From Myxococcales bacterium (lineage in GTDB: Bacteria; Myxococcota_A; Polyangia; Palsa-1104): 64,000 nucleotides of DNA. The notes beneath the pieces were generated by a model, which was given only the letters and a program-made list of their open reading frames with translations, was not told the DNA's origin and did no database searches. Of the stretch, positions 35,959-45,300 are shown piece by piece. The position numbers and the translations under genes are program-made. Location of the stretch: positions 79,147 to 143,146 of the forward strand of contig PNAM01000079.1 of the NCBI GenBank assembly GCA_003170275.1, written 5' to 3'. Every line of letters starts with the position of its first letter. Positions within the stretch are counted from its first letter, which is position 1.

Positions 35959-38253
35959 TTGGTTCTCGCCGTCCTCAGCGTAGTGACCGGATGGATCGTC
36001 GGATCGGCGTCCGCCGATCCGTTGCGAATCGGCCGCGCCGCAGACGTCGGCGTGAGCGGCCGCGCCGAGGCCCCTGCGCAGGTGACGGCGGTCGACCCGG
36101 CCGCGCTCGCGGGTGACATCGCCTGGACGACGGCGCCGCCGGTGGGCGCGCGCGCCAGACTGACGTTCGATCCGGCGCGCTACCGCGTCGCGGCGCGCGC
36201 CGGCGCCGATCCGCTGGTGATCGTCGGGCCGGCGGGCGTGGTGATCGCCGCCGATCTCGAGGACCCCTCGAACGCGGCGCTCCGTCGCTGGGGCTACCTG
36301 CCGTTCCTGCTCTACGCGGCGGGCGAACGCGCGGCCGGGCGCACGCCGGTGCGCTTCGCCGCCTGGCCCGGCGCGCCCGTGCCGCACCGCGGGCTGACCG
36401 GCGCGTGGCTGGCGGTGCTCGCGCTGGCCGGCGTGCTGCTCGCGATCGGCTTCACGGTCGCACGCCGGCGCGCGCGGGCCCATCCCGACGCCCACGTGCA
36501 GCTGTTCGCGCCGCTCAACGCCCCGGCCCGCCCCGGCGCCGCCGCCTGGAGCCGCCCCGGCATCGCGCGCCCGCTCGGCGGTTTTTTTCTGTTCCTCTCC
36601 GCGACCCTGCTCGCGATGGGTCCCTACCTGTACCTCAGCGCGGTGGTCATCCCGTCGCTGGTGCAGCCGTTCCCCGACGTGGACGGTGCGTGGGCGCCGG
36701 TCGAGGAGCTGGCCACGCTAGCCTGGTCGTTGGTCGACTTCGGCATGACGCTCGCGTTCGTGCAGCGCTTCGCGGAGCACCGCGTCTCCGATCCCGCGCG
36801 CGCGTTGCGCTGCGCCCAGCTCTGGGTGTGGTGGGAGCTCGGCACCGGCTTCGTGCTGGTGCTCGTCGGTGGCGTGCTGGCCTGCGCGATCCTGCCGCAC
36901 ACCCGCTACGCGCTGTTCTCGCGCATCGTGCTGGTGCGCAGCGCCATGCAGCTCCCCGGGATCCTCTCGCTGTTCACGATCTTCTTCCAGGCGGTGCAGC
37001 GTTTCGATCTGCAGGCCGGGCTCGATCTGCTCGAGAAGCGCCTCTTGTTCGTGCTCCTGCCGATCCCGTTCGTGCTCGCGTTGCGCGCATGGGGCCGTGC
37101 GCACGCCGACATCGGCGAGCCCTTCGGCGCGCTGCTCGGCGTTGCCGCGGGCCAGTACTGCACGCTGCTCTGCACCTGCGCGCTGGGCCTGTTTCTCTAT
37201 CGCCGCATCGGGCTGCCGCTCGCTCCGCTCTTCTACGCCGGCTTCGATCGGCGCACGTTCTTCGACCTGGCGCGCTTCGGCGCGGGCGTGGTGGCCGGCA
37301 AGCTGCCCTTCTTCCTCGCCAACTTCGCCGAGATCGCGATCGTCACCGCGCTCTTGCCGGGCTTCCCCGCCTGGCTCGGCATCCGCCAGCTGCTCCTCAG
37401 CCGGCTGATCTTCATGCTGTATTTCCTGTGGCCGTTCATCGACTCGGGCGTGCCGGCGTTCGCCGAGGCGTTCGCCGCGCGCAAGCATGCGCTGGTTCGT
37501 TACTACGTGGTGCGCTACCTCCAGTTCGGGCACCTGTTCGTCGCGCTGATGATCGGCTTCCTGCTCGCAACCGGCCGGCCGCTGATTCTGTACGCGCTCT
37601 CGCCCGAGTGGCATCCGGCCGCGCGCTACCTGCCGCTCGCCGCGTCGATCGGCGTGTTCCTGCCCACCTCGTGGCTCGCCGACGTGTTCCAGAAAGGCGC
37701 CGGGCGCGCCGGGCTGAGCGCCGCGATCATGGTCGTCGAGCAGGTGCTGCGCGTGGCGCTCCTCTGCTACCTCGTGCCGACGCTCGGCTTTGCCGGATTG
37801 TTCGTCTCCACGTTGGCGATGTTGGGCGCCACCACCGTGCTGGCCTGGTGGATCAACCACCGCGTGATCCTGCGACTGCAGGCGCTGCCGTTCACCACCT
37901 TCGTCGCGCCCGCGCTCACCGGCGCGCTGTGGTTCGCGCTGCTCACCGCCTCAGCCGCGCTGCTGCCTGCCAGCCGCCCGGCGGTGATCGGCCTGTTCGT
38001 CGCCGGCGCGGTGCTCACCTTCCCCCTCGGCTTTCTGATCTGCGGCCTGATCGGCGGCTTCGATCCCGCAGCGCTGGCCGAGATCGCCCAGGCCGCCGAG
38101 CTCGCGTCGGTGATGAAACCGATCGCGCGCCAGCTCGCCCGCCTCGCCCGCCTCGGCGCCCGCCTTTCGCCCCACCACCCCGCGGCCCCCCCGCTCGCCT
38201 CCGAAGCCAACCGCGAATCCGACGAAATCGCCGCCCTCGAAAGCGCCCTATAG
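35959..38253 (+). CDS. Putative polysaccharide flippase-like membrane protein
   Basis: About 764 residues from a TTG at 35959; no ATG or GTG fits the frame, and the TTG opens a good signal peptide (VLAVLSVVTGWIVGSASA). A 130-residue exported domain comes first, then about 14 membrane helices with polar residues placed as in the MOP/Wzx/MurJ group. It ends in a basic and Ala-rich cytoplasmic tail. It would move lipid-linked sugars across the inner membrane. Convergent with and overlapping the barrel gene by 6 bases. The family call is from the general pattern. Confidence 0.65.
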   Translation: MVLAVLSVVTGWIVGSASADPLRIGRAADVGVSGRAEAPAQVTAVDPAALAGDIAWTTAPPVGARARLTFDPARYRVAARAGADPLVIVGPAGVVIAADLEDPSNAALRRWGYLPFLLYAAGERAAGRTPVRFAAWPGAPVPHRGLTGAWLAVLALAGVLLAIGFTVARRRARAHPDAHVQLFAPLNAPARPGAAAWSRPGIARPLGGFFLFLSATLLAMGPYLYLSAVVIPSLVQPFPDVDGAWAPVEELATLAWSLVDFGMTLAFVQRFAEHRVSDPARALRCAQLWVWWELGTGFVLVLVGGVLACAILPHTRYALFSRIVLVRSAMQLPGILSLFTIFFQAVQRFDLQAGLDLLEKRLLFVLLPIPFVLALRAWGRAHADIGEPFGALLGVAAGQYCTLLCTCALGLFLYRRIGLPLAPLFYAGFDRRTFFDLARFGAGVVAGKLPFFLANFAEIAIVTALLPGFPAWLGIRQLLLSRLIFMLYFLWPFIDSGVPAFAEAFAARKHALVRYYVVRYLQFGHLFVALMIGFLLATGRPLILYALSPEWHPAARYLPLAASIGVFLPTSWLADVFQKGAGRAGLSAAIMVVEQVLRVALLCYLVPTLGFAGLFVSTLAMLGATTVLAWWINHRVILRLQALPFTTFVAPALTGALWFALLTASAALLPASRPAVIGLFVAGAVLTFPLGFLICGLIGGFDPAALAEIAQAAELASVMKPIARQLARLARLGARLSPHHPAAPPLASEANRESDEIAALESAL

Positions 38254-39924
38254 ACGGACGACGACTTCGAGGCGGGCGCCGGTGAAGGACGGGAAGTCGC
38301 GGCAGATGCCGGAGATGCACTTGAGGCCGCCGCGCGTGCCGCCGACGAACAGGCGGATCGAGGAGGCGGTGGTGACGTTCCACTGGATCGCGCCGTTGAA
38401 GAAGTTCTGGTTCACCTTCGTCGAGGGGCGGGTCGACCATTCGTAGCCGAGCGTGGCGACCAGGTGCGGCGTCCACTTGAGCGCCAGGTACGCGTCGCCT
38501 TCGGTCCAGCTGGCCGGCGTGCCGTCGGTGTTGATCACCTTGTCGCCGCGCCGGAACAGCGCGAAGCCCTGCGTCTCGATCGACAGCCCGCGCGGCAGGT
38601 ACTGCGCGGCGTCCCACTCGACGTGGCCGATGCTCTGGAATTGATCGTCCGGGTTGTCCTTCATGCAGTCCGTCGACGTCCCGCACTTCTCCAGGCGATA
38701 GCCGCCCGACGGGAACAGGTGCGAGCGTCCCTCGTTCCAACGGATCTCCGCGCCGCCGTACGGATCGTGATACTCGAGCCCGCCCGCGCCGCGATCCTGA
38801 AAGTAGCCGTAGCTCGCGTACAAGAGCAGCCACGAGCTCACGCGAAAATCGGCGCGCGCGCGCGGTCCGGTGACGTCGTAGATCGGCGAGACCAGCTCGG
38901 TCTGGATGCGCTCCGCCGTCGGTGGCTGGTTGTAGACGATGGGCGCGAACTCGGGCAGCGACGGATCCACCGACGACTTCCAGCGCTGATAGTTGGAGTA
39001 GTGCTTGACCTCGACCAGCACCGACGCCGGGCCGAAGTAGCCGGTCGCCGCGCCGTACACCGCGTAGCCGCTGCCGCGCGTGTCCGAGTTCACCGCCAGC
39101 TGCCCGTCGGCCTCGAAGTAGAGCGCCAGCCACCTGGTCAAGCGCGGCGCATCAATGGTGCCGCCGTACATCATCATCCCGTCCTGGCGCGCGTGCGGTC
39201 CGGTGGTCGCGTTCTTGTTCTGCACGCCGCCGGTGGTGTGCACGCCGATGATGATCTTCTCGAGCGCCCGATACTCCACACGCCCGCCGGCGATGATGTC
39301 GTACGGATCCGCCGCGTAGCGCCCGGTGGCTTCGTCGATGTTCTGGATGTTGGTCGCGCCCGCCACCAGCGTCGCGGTGATGTTGTCCTCGTGAAACACG
39401 AACTTGCCGCCCAGCAGCGTGGTGTCGATGCCCAGCTCGTCGAGCTTGCGCAGCGACAGCACCAGCCCGCGCCCGAACGAGACGTAGAAGTCGCCGAGCG
39501 TGGCCTCGACCGAGCGGCCCGAATATTCGAGCGACAGTTTCTCCGCGTAGAAATAGTTCTGGCAGAACCGGCTGCGCAGCGTGATCGGCGTGGTCGCCGC
39601 CGGCCCGCACGAGCCGTTCGGCGTATCGAAGAACACGCCGGTGTCGAAGCGCGTCGCCAGGCGGAAGCGGCGCCACGCCAGCGTCACGTTCAACCGGTTG
39701 AGGAGATCGACGAACGTGTTCTCGGGCGTCGCCATGCCCGTGGCGTCGTGTGACACGATCAGCGCGTAGTTGGGCGAACCGTTGAGATCGCCGTGGTACG
39801 AGGTGAACAGCGACTCGGTGATGTCGAGCCGCAGCCCTTCGGTCTTGATGTGGAACTCGACCGCCGAGGCGGGCGTCGCGACCGCGAGCGCTAACAGGAA
39901 CGCAACGCGGCGAGCGCCTCGCAT
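38248..39924 (-). CDS. Outer-membrane beta-barrel protein (DUF6029-like)
   Basis: 558 residues. Signal peptide to about residue 20 (ATPASAVEF), then repeated amphipathic strands with aromatic ends (LSLEYSGRSVEATLGDFYVS, LLLYASYGYFQDRG, LVATLGYEWSTRP), ending in LEVVVRL. Four cysteines, GSCGPA and LRSRFCQNYF near residue 110 and CGTSTDC near 410, could form loop disulfides. Third gene of an operon with two thioredoxin-fold lipoproteins, 4 bases after the second. Function unknown. Confidence 0.75.
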   Translation of the reverse strand: MRGARRVAFLLALAVATPASAVEFHIKTEGLRLDITESLFTSYHGDLNGSPNYALIVSHDATGMATPENTFVDLLNRLNVTLAWRRFRLATRFDTGVFFDTPNGSCGPAATTPITLRSRFCQNYFYAEKLSLEYSGRSVEATLGDFYVSFGRGLVLSLRKLDELGIDTTLLGGKFVFHEDNITATLVAGATNIQNIDEATGRYAADPYDIIAGGRVEYRALEKIIIGVHTTGGVQNKNATTGPHARQDGMMMYGGTIDAPRLTRWLALYFEADGQLAVNSDTRGSGYAVYGAATGYFGPASVLVEVKHYSNYQRWKSSVDPSLPEFAPIVYNQPPTAERIQTELVSPIYDVTGPRARADFRVSSWLLLYASYGYFQDRGAGGLEYHDPYGGAEIRWNEGRSHLFPSGGYRLEKCGTSTDCMKDNPDDQFQSIGHVEWDAAQYLPRGLSIETQGFALFRRGDKVINTDGTPASWTEGDAYLALKWTPHLVATLGYEWSTRPSTKVNQNFFNGAIQWNVTTASSIRLFVGGTRGGLKCISGICRDFPSFTGARLEVVVRL

Positions 39925-39928
39925 GAGG

Positions 39929-40483
39929 CTATTTTCCGACGAGGCTGGCGACGTCCTCGGCGATCAGCTTCTCGTCGCCGGCGGAGAACCCCGAGCGCAC
40001 GCGCGAGATCTGCCCGCGCCGATCGATCAGTACCGACAGCGGCGCGGTCCGCTTGGGGTTGTAGACGTTGACGACCTTGGTCTCCTCGTCGAGGAGCACC
40101 GGAAAGCTCAGGTTGTAGCGGCGCGCGAACGGACCGACCTGCGCGATCGTCTCCGGCCCGTCCATCGCCACCCCGAGGACCACGAAGCCGCGATCTTTGT
40201 TGGCTGCGTAGAGCTGCTGAAGGTGCGGCAGCTCGGCCTCGCACGGCACGCACCAGGTGGCCCAGAAGTCGATCAGCACCACCTGCTTGCCGAGATAGTC
40301 CGAGAGCTGAACGGTCTTACCGTCGGTGTCACGCAGCGTGAAGTCGGTGGCTTGCGCGCCGAGGCCGGTCGATTCGGTGGCCACCGAGCCGGCGGTGCGC
40401 GTGCCCGAGCCGCCCGACGAAGCGGGCCCACACGCAGTCGACAAGAAGCTGGCGAGGAGAAGAAGCGGAGCGCGAACGGACAT
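39929..40483 (-). CDS. TlpA-type thioredoxin-fold lipoprotein
   Basis: 184 residues. Lipoprotein signal with FLSTAC (Cys 18). Thioredoxin-like domain with the active site FWATWCVPCEAELP and cis-Pro region RTAPLSVLID. Probably a periplasmic or surface thiol reductase. Its ATG shares a base with the stop of the upstream gene (TAATG), so they are coupled. Confidence 0.88.
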   Translation of the reverse strand: MSVRAPLLLLASFLSTACGPASSGGSGTRTAGSVATESTGLGAQATDFTLRDTDGKTVQLSDYLGKQVVLIDFWATWCVPCEAELPHLQQLYAANKDRGFVVLGVAMDGPETIAQVGPFARRYNLSFPVLLDEETKVVNVYNPKRTAPLSVLIDRRGQISRVRSGFSAGDEKLIAEDVASLVGK

Positions 40484-41100
40484 TACGGAAGCGAGTCGAG
40501 GACCGGAGTCAGATCTTCTTCACCGACCTGCATGTGAACGATCTGCATGTCGGAGGTGCGCACGACCATGTTGAGCGGGAACGCCGCGATGTCGGCGTAC
40601 TGGTGGATCTTGTCCTCGGGATCGAGGCCGATGCCGACGTGCAGGCCGTGGTTGGTGGCCCAATGGTCGAGGTCGGTCTCGTTCGCCGGCGCGCCGGTCT
40701 TCTCGTTGTAGCCCTGGATCATCGCCTCGAAGAAGCGGAAGCCCTTCGGCTGATAGGTCGTCTGCAGATCGGGAACCGTCTTCTGCTCGTCATTGCACGG
40801 CCCGCACCAGCCGGCCACACCCGACATGACGACGTACTTCACCGTCGAGTCCGTGTGATAGTCGGCGAGCGAGACCGGCTTGAGCGCGAGACCGTCGTAG
40901 GTCGCCATGCCGGTCGGACCTGCCGGGTCCTCCTTGCCGATGAACTTGATGTTCTCGATCACGCTGCCCTGAACGTAGCCGTACGGGCCCGCCGGATACG
41001 TGCCAGCCTGGTTCATCTGGTTGGGCGTGTCGTCGACGTGCGGGGCGTTCGAGCAACCAACGACTCCGAAGGACAGGGCGAGGACGATGGAGATGCGCAT
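40483..41100 (-). CDS. Thioredoxin/redoxin-like lipoprotein
   Basis: 205 residues. Lipoprotein signal FGVVGC (Cys 16). A divergent redoxin domain with the classic active site SGVAGWCGPCNDEQ near residue 100. Exported and lipid-anchored. AGGGAG lies about 7 bases before the ATG, and a good promoter lies just upstream. First gene of the operon with the TlpA-like protein and the barrel. Confidence 0.82.
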   Translation of the reverse strand: MRISIVLALSFGVVGCSNAPHVDDTPNQMNQAGTYPAGPYGYVQGSVIENIKFIGKEDPAGPTGMATYDGLALKPVSLADYHTDSTVKYVVMSGVAGWCGPCNDEQKTVPDLQTTYQPKGFRFFEAMIQGYNEKTGAPANETDLDHWATNHGLHVGIGLDPEDKIHQYADIAAFPLNMVVRTSDMQIVHMQVGEEDLTPVLDSLP

Positions 41101-41130
41101 GTGAGGGCTCCCTAGGTCTTACATGTCGGG

Positions 41131-41158
41131 TTTACACCCGGAAAGCCGGGTCTGTCAA
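41131..41158 (-). promoter_or_regulatory. Sigma-70-like promoter of the redoxin operon
   Basis: On the minus strand TTGACA (41158-41153) and TGTAAA (41136-41131) are separated by 16 bases. The spacer contains a short CCCGG/CCGGG inverted repeat. It sits 31 bases before the ATG of the redoxin lipoprotein. Confidence 0.65.
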
Positions 41159-41219
41159 TTGGATAGAGGAACTGCAGAATTACATCCAGTTACAAAGAGA
41201 TACGCGACGGCATTTACGA

Positions 41220-41248
41220 TTGACAGCGCCCGTCCTGGCGGACTAAGA
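41220..41248 (+). promoter_or_regulatory. Possible promoter of the Cys-rich lipoprotein gene
   Basis: TTGACA (41220-41225), 17 bases, CTAAGA (41243-41248). The start codon at 41259 is so close that the mRNA would be leaderless or nearly so; no ribosome binding site is seen. Weak -10 box. Confidence 0.35.
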
Positions 41249-41258
41249 CACCAGCCTG

Positions 41259-42257
41259 ATGAAATCCTCCCTCCTCCTATTATTGTGTCTGGGCGCCGGC
41301 GCGTGTGACTCCCCCGCGACGAAGATCGGCTTCGCGTGCAAAAAGGACGGCGATTGTAACGTCGCCGGCCAGACCTGCGTGCTGAGCATCTGTACCCACG
41401 GCTGCGCCGGTCAGTTCGGCGCGCAGGGCTGCCCGATCGGCTACAACTGCACCAGCGGGGGCTCGGCCACCGCGCCGCTGACCTGCAACAAGATCCCGTT
41501 TGCCGTCGACCCGATGACCGGGGACGCGGTGCTGTTCGGCGTGTCCTGCGTCGCCGGCGACGCGACCTGCATGGGCACCAGCGATACCAACGGCGCGCCG
41601 CAGTGCCGCAAGGGCGAGAATCCGATCATGCCCGGCACGGCGCTCGCGACCGATCCCGGCGCCTACTGCACGGGGAGCTGCACCAGCGACGCCGACTGCC
41701 CGTACTTCATGTTCTGCAACACCGACTTCGACATGGTGCAAAAGTGCATGTTCCGCAAGCAGTGCGGTCCGTGCACCTACAACGATAACTGCAACAAGGG
41801 CGACGCGACCTCGTCGAGCTATGCGTGCGTCGCCACCACCGACGGCAAGGATCACTACTGCACGCACACCTGCGCGGTGCAGAATGACTGCCCGGGCGCG
41901 GCCCAGAGCATCTCCTACCTCGCCTGCCGCGGCGGCAACGACGCCCAGGGCAACGCCGGCAGCTTCTGCATCCACAAGCGCGGGATGTGCGTGGGCACCG
42001 GCGAGATCTGCGACCCGTGCCGCACCAAGGCCGACTGCGCCAAGAGCGGGACCAGCTGCATCTCGAACGATCAGACCGGCGAGCAGATGTGCTCGAAGGC
42101 CTGCGCGAACGACGCGGCGTGCGCGGGTCCCAACAACGCGACCTGCGACGACACCAACATCCCGTCGGCGGCGAACCCGTCCGGCAACTCGATCGGGATC
42201 TGCACCGGCGACGATTCGGCGCACAACAACCCCGGCCTTTTCACCTGCAATCTGTAA
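41259..42257 (+). CDS. Very Cys-rich lipoprotein
   Basis: 332 residues with 38 cysteines. Lipoprotein signal LCLGAGAC (Cys 16). The mature part consists of repeated units such as FACKKDGDCNVAGQTC, CTSDADCPYFMFC and CDPCRTKADC, like the Cys-rich tail of the protease at 33764. Probably many disulfides and an outer-membrane or surface location. It is divergent from an operon of two thiol-redox lipoproteins, which could help it fold. Confidence 0.75.
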   Translation: MKSSLLLLLCLGAGACDSPATKIGFACKKDGDCNVAGQTCVLSICTHGCAGQFGAQGCPIGYNCTSGGSATAPLTCNKIPFAVDPMTGDAVLFGVSCVAGDATCMGTSDTNGAPQCRKGENPIMPGTALATDPGAYCTGSCTSDADCPYFMFCNTDFDMVQKCMFRKQCGPCTYNDNCNKGDATSSSYACVATTDGKDHYCTHTCAVQNDCPGAAQSISYLACRGGNDAQGNAGSFCIHKRGMCVGTGEICDPCRTKADCAKSGTSCISNDQTGEQMCSKACANDAACAGPNNATCDDTNIPSAANPSGNSIGICTGDDSAHNNPGLFTCNL

Positions 42258-42345
42258 CTGCCGCATATTGTTTGCAGCAGTCGTTGACACGACGCGTCCC
42301 CAATCTGTAACCTGGGGTCACTCATAGGCTTATCGGGAGGTCCTT

Positions 42346-45300
42346 ATGCTGAGGCGATTCGCCCCGCGTATCTTGGTGGCGACGACGCTGGTGTTTGCCC
42401 TGGGAATCGGCTGCGGTTCCGCAGGTGGTGGTGGTTGCGGCGGGCTCAAGCCGCTGCCCGTCGACCCCAAGCCGCTCGGCTTCCCGACCGATCAAGTGAT
42501 CGAAGGCGGCATCCAGGCGCGCATCACCAAGCCTGGCATGGACAAGCTGATCAGCGCGGTGACCAACCTCCTCGAGGGACAGCTCGGGCCGGGCATCTGC
42601 GCCGTCACCGAGAATGATCTCGTCGGTAGCCCGGGCGATCTGGTGCACCTGGTCGCGTGCGACTCGAACGCTTGCCCCGGCGGCGCCAAGGGCTGCCCCG
42701 CGCAGATCATCCTCAACTCCAAAGATCGGCCCAACGGCATCAACGATGGGCTCGACACCCTGACGGTGACGCTGCCCGATGCGAATCCGCCGGTGGTGCA
42801 CATCGACCTGGCGTTCGACTTCCACCTGCCGCTGTACATCGACTACGGCTACCTGATCGGCTCGGGTAGCTGCACCATGGACATCAACGACCATCACTAC
42901 AGCGGCGACGCGGGCGCGACGCCGGTGCACGTGGCGCTCGACATCGGTCTCGGGATCGATCCGACGACCGGCGAGCTCACCATCAACCTCAACAACCTGA
43001 ACATCCTCAACCTCGATCTGACCTCGAGTGGCTGCGGCGCGATCGGCAGCTTCTTGTCGACGCTGCTCAGCTTCGTCGACAGCACGCTCGGCAACTTGAT
43101 CATCAACTTCATCGTCGACCTCCTGAAGCCGCAGATCAACACCATCATCCAGGGCTTCTTGCCCAAGCCGCCGGGCATAGCCGGCGTGTTCGACACCGGC
43201 GCGCTGCTCGCCAACTTCAATCCGCCCAAGGACGCCAACCTCGAGATGTTCCTGGTCGCCGGCGGCTACGTGCAGTCGAAGGCCGGCGGCCTGACCCTCG
43301 GTGTGATGTCTGGGCTCAACTCCGATCGCGACGAGACCACCCGCTCGCCGGGCATGACCTCGGAGCCGTCGCTGTGCGTGCCGTCGCGCCCGACGCCGGA
43401 TCTGGCGACGCCGCCGTGGATGCTGCCGTTCAACGCCGCGCGCAACGACTTCCTGCTCTCGCCGGCCAACGAGTTCTCCGGCAATCCCGATCCGACCAAC
43501 GGGATGGGCGCGCTCAACGACGTGGCCATCGGCGTGTCGCGCACGTTCTTCGATCTCGCCGGCTTCCACATCTACAACTCGGGCACGCTGTGTCTGGCGA
43601 TCGGCGGCGACGCGCTGCCGCAGCTCAACGCCGGCACGCTGTCGGTGATCGTCGGCTCGCTCGGCAACATCCTCGAGGATCGCAAGGCGCCGCTCGAGCT
43701 GGTCCTGCGGCCGCAGGTTCCGCTCTCGTTCACCATCGGCGCGGGCACCATGATGGATCCGCTGCTGCACGTCGCGATCAGCGACATGCGCATCGACTTC
43801 TACGCGTGGATCGAAGAGCGCTTCGTGCGCCTGTTGACCATGGGGCTCGACCTGAACGTCGGGCTCAACCTGACCGTCGCCAAAGACGCCAACGGCAACG
43901 CCGCGATCCAGCCCATGCTGGTCGGCGTGGACGCGGCCAACGTCACCATCCGCGTCTCGAACAGCGACCTGTTGCAAGAGGATCCGAAGGCGCTCGAGAT
44001 GGTCTTCCCGTCGCTGATCAACATCGCCACCGGCGCGCTCGGCGGAGTGGTCAAGCCGATCACGCTGCCGTCGATCACGGGCTTCACGCTCGACGACCTG
44101 ACCATCCAGCGCGTGCAGACCACGCAGGATGACTTCCTCGCCATCTTCTCGGACATCAAGACCGGCACGCCGTCGGGGTTGATCGACTGGACCGATCCCA
44201 ACCATCCCAAGCTGGTGGGCGCGATCCAGACCCTGGCGTCCGTCGAGCATGTGGACGTTCCGTCGGCCGCGCAGATGCAGGCGATGTTCGCCGGCGGCGG
44301 CGCGCAGATCGCGGACATCACCGCCAGGCCGCGCGTGACGCTCAAGCTCGGCACCGAGAACAACGAAGGCCACCCGGTCGAGTGGGCGTGGAAGATCGAC
44401 GGGGGGATGTGGCGCGTCTGGACGCAGGATCCGAACCCGGTGATCGCCGACGACGCGTTCTTCCTGCAAGGACGGCACACCATCGAGGTGCGCTCGCGCG
44501 TGGTCAATCAGTGGACCACCGAGGACACCACGCCGGCCAAGCTCAGCGTGTTGATCGACTCGGTGCCGCCGGAGCTGCACCCGACGCGCGATCTGGTGAA
44601 GGACGACCGCCTCTTGTTCGGCGGGTTCGACCTGGTCTCCGACACGGCCGCGCTGACCTACTCGTGGCTCGGGATCGACGGCCAGCAGACCAACTGGACC
44701 TCGGACGATTTCATGAGCATCACCGAGGCGCGCACGCTCACGGAGGACGGCTCCAAGCCGCTCACCCTGTTCGCGCGCGATGAAGCGGGCAACATCCTGC
44801 GCAGCGCGGTGGATCTGAATCCGATCCTCCAGTTCCACGGCCGGACCACCGCACCGGCCACGTCGGGCTGTGGCTGCACCGTCGGTGGGGCTACGCAGAC
44901 GTCCAACCTGCTCGGCAGCGGGATGATCCTCCTGCTGGGGCTGCTGGTGCTCCTTCGGCGGCGGACGACTGGCGTCGCGGCCGCGCTCGGGTTCGCGGCG
45001 CTAGGGCTGTACGCGTCGGGCTGCGGCTGCCAGGACAACGGGCTGCAGTGCTCGGTCGACGATGATTGCGCCAAGATGCAGTGCGCGGCGGGGCAGATCC
45101 CGCAGTGCCAGTCGAACATGTGCTTGTGCACCCCGGACGTCCCGCCCGGTGACACGGGGCGCTTCTCGTCGATGATGCTGCTCGGCCCCAACGCGTACGT
45201 CGCCGCGTACAACAATACCTACGGCGATCTGATGATCGGCCACGTGACCCCGCCGGCGGTGGTCACCGAGTGGGACTTCGTCGACGGCGTGCCCGACGAG

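Noticed and set aside
42322-44838. An 838-codon open frame opposite the giant secreted protein
   Set aside because: Composition is dominated by Arg, Val, Asp and His as expected for antisense frames; the plus-strand protein has signal, domains and a ribosome binding site.
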